Shown here piece after piece: positions 39,170-39,268 of a stretch of DNA of 39,268 nucleotides. Position 1 is the first letter of the stretch. Each line of letters opens with the position of its first letter. Origin of the DNA: an uncultured Faecalibacterium sp. (GTDB taxonomy: Bacteria; Bacillota; Clostridia; Oscillospirales; Ruminococcaceae); assembly GCA_934525845.1 (NCBI GenBank), contig CAKSZS010000020.1, forward strand, positions 1-39,268. The letters run 5' to 3'. The notes under the pieces are model-generated. The model did not search any database, was not told the origin of the DNA, and saw only the letters and a list, made by a program, of their open reading frames with translations. A program made the position numbers and the translations under genes.

Positions 39170-39268
39170 AAATAAGCTTTCAGCCGAAAGGTTGAGGCGC
39201 ACAGGACCTTGAAAATTGAACAATATCGAAAAACTTGTAACGGAACCTATTTTCGTGTTGGAAAAACA

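Larger units (their letters stand above)
38917..39268 (+). promoter_or_regulatory. Upstream region of a probable rRNA operon
   Basis: This stretch has no gene. It contains two strong promoters (39000-39028 and 39141-39169), a CGGACGTCCG palindrome (around 39049-39058) and a GAACTT/AAGTTC repeat near 39098-39118. From about 39206 it reads CCTTGAAAATTGAACA, a string typical of rRNA leaders and spacers in Firmicutes. The 16S gene itself would lie beyond the window, so the rRNA operon is inferred. Short frames crossing the region are chance. Confidence 0.7.

Noticed and set aside
38913..39212. A 99-residue frame after sigF
   Set aside because: It crosses both rRNA-type promoters, has Lys/Phe/Asn-rich AT-driven composition and no SD.

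Overview
The window looks like a chromosomal segment of a GC-rich member of the Firmicutes (class Clostridia). The best fit by eye is the Faecalibacterium/Subdoligranulum/Gemmiger branch of the Oscillospiraceae. This rests on gene order (rimP-nusA-ylxR-ylxQ-infB-rbfA-nrnA-truB-ribF; valS behind a T-box; spoIIAA-spoIIAB-sigF), strong SD sequences, strong G/C preference at third codon positions with AT-rich spacers, and the style of the intergenic palindromes. The genus is inferred, not proven. Nearly everything is core housekeeping. I see no prophage, transposase, CRISPR array or defence island.

Layout. 1-77: tRNA-Phe (minus). 408-4940: a divergent type IIA topoisomerase pair whose two genes are separated by a 280-bp element with terminal inverted repeats. 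5111-7202: rlmH and glyS. 7500-9140: a Tat-signal protein fusing an esterase-like domain to a metallo-beta-lactamase domain, preceded by two operator-like palindromes exactly 60 bp apart. 9403-10644: M29 aminopeptidase. 10690-19041: the translation and RNA-processing operon from rimP to ribF. 19091-24254: minus-strand nitroreductase, tsaD, polA and ferredoxin. 24372-25749: ArsC/YffB-like protein and a membrane-anchored unknown. 25860-30627: minus-strand glycosyltransferase, DUF4358-like lipoprotein, Lrp/AsnC regulator, hflX and a GNAT acetyltransferase, with a candidate small RNA at 28336-28446 on the plus strand. 30781-35590: homocysteine methyltransferase/MTHFR fusion, then the T-box-controlled valS. 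35594-37371: a VanZ-family gene and a degenerate FolC-like gene. 37461-38916: spoIIA operon. 38917-39268: tandem rRNA-type promoters and a leader, so an rRNA operon probably starts just past the window.

The most unusual content is between the genes. (a) A dispersed two-hairpin module, with a variable hairpin followed by a terminator-type hairpin, occurs about seven times. Three copies begin within 0-2 nt of a minus-strand stop codon. (b) A second palindromic family occurs at 4962-5073 and 19864-20227. (c) A MITE-like element lies between the topoisomerase genes. (d) A strong sigma-A promoter and a perfect 14-bp terminator stem enclose about 110 nt without a recognisable coding gene. Among proteins, the notable ones are the esterase-MBL fusion, the FolC paralogue that has lost several catalytic motifs, and the topoisomerase pair with altered ATP-site and QRDR residues. 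I did not find a clear new multi-gene system.
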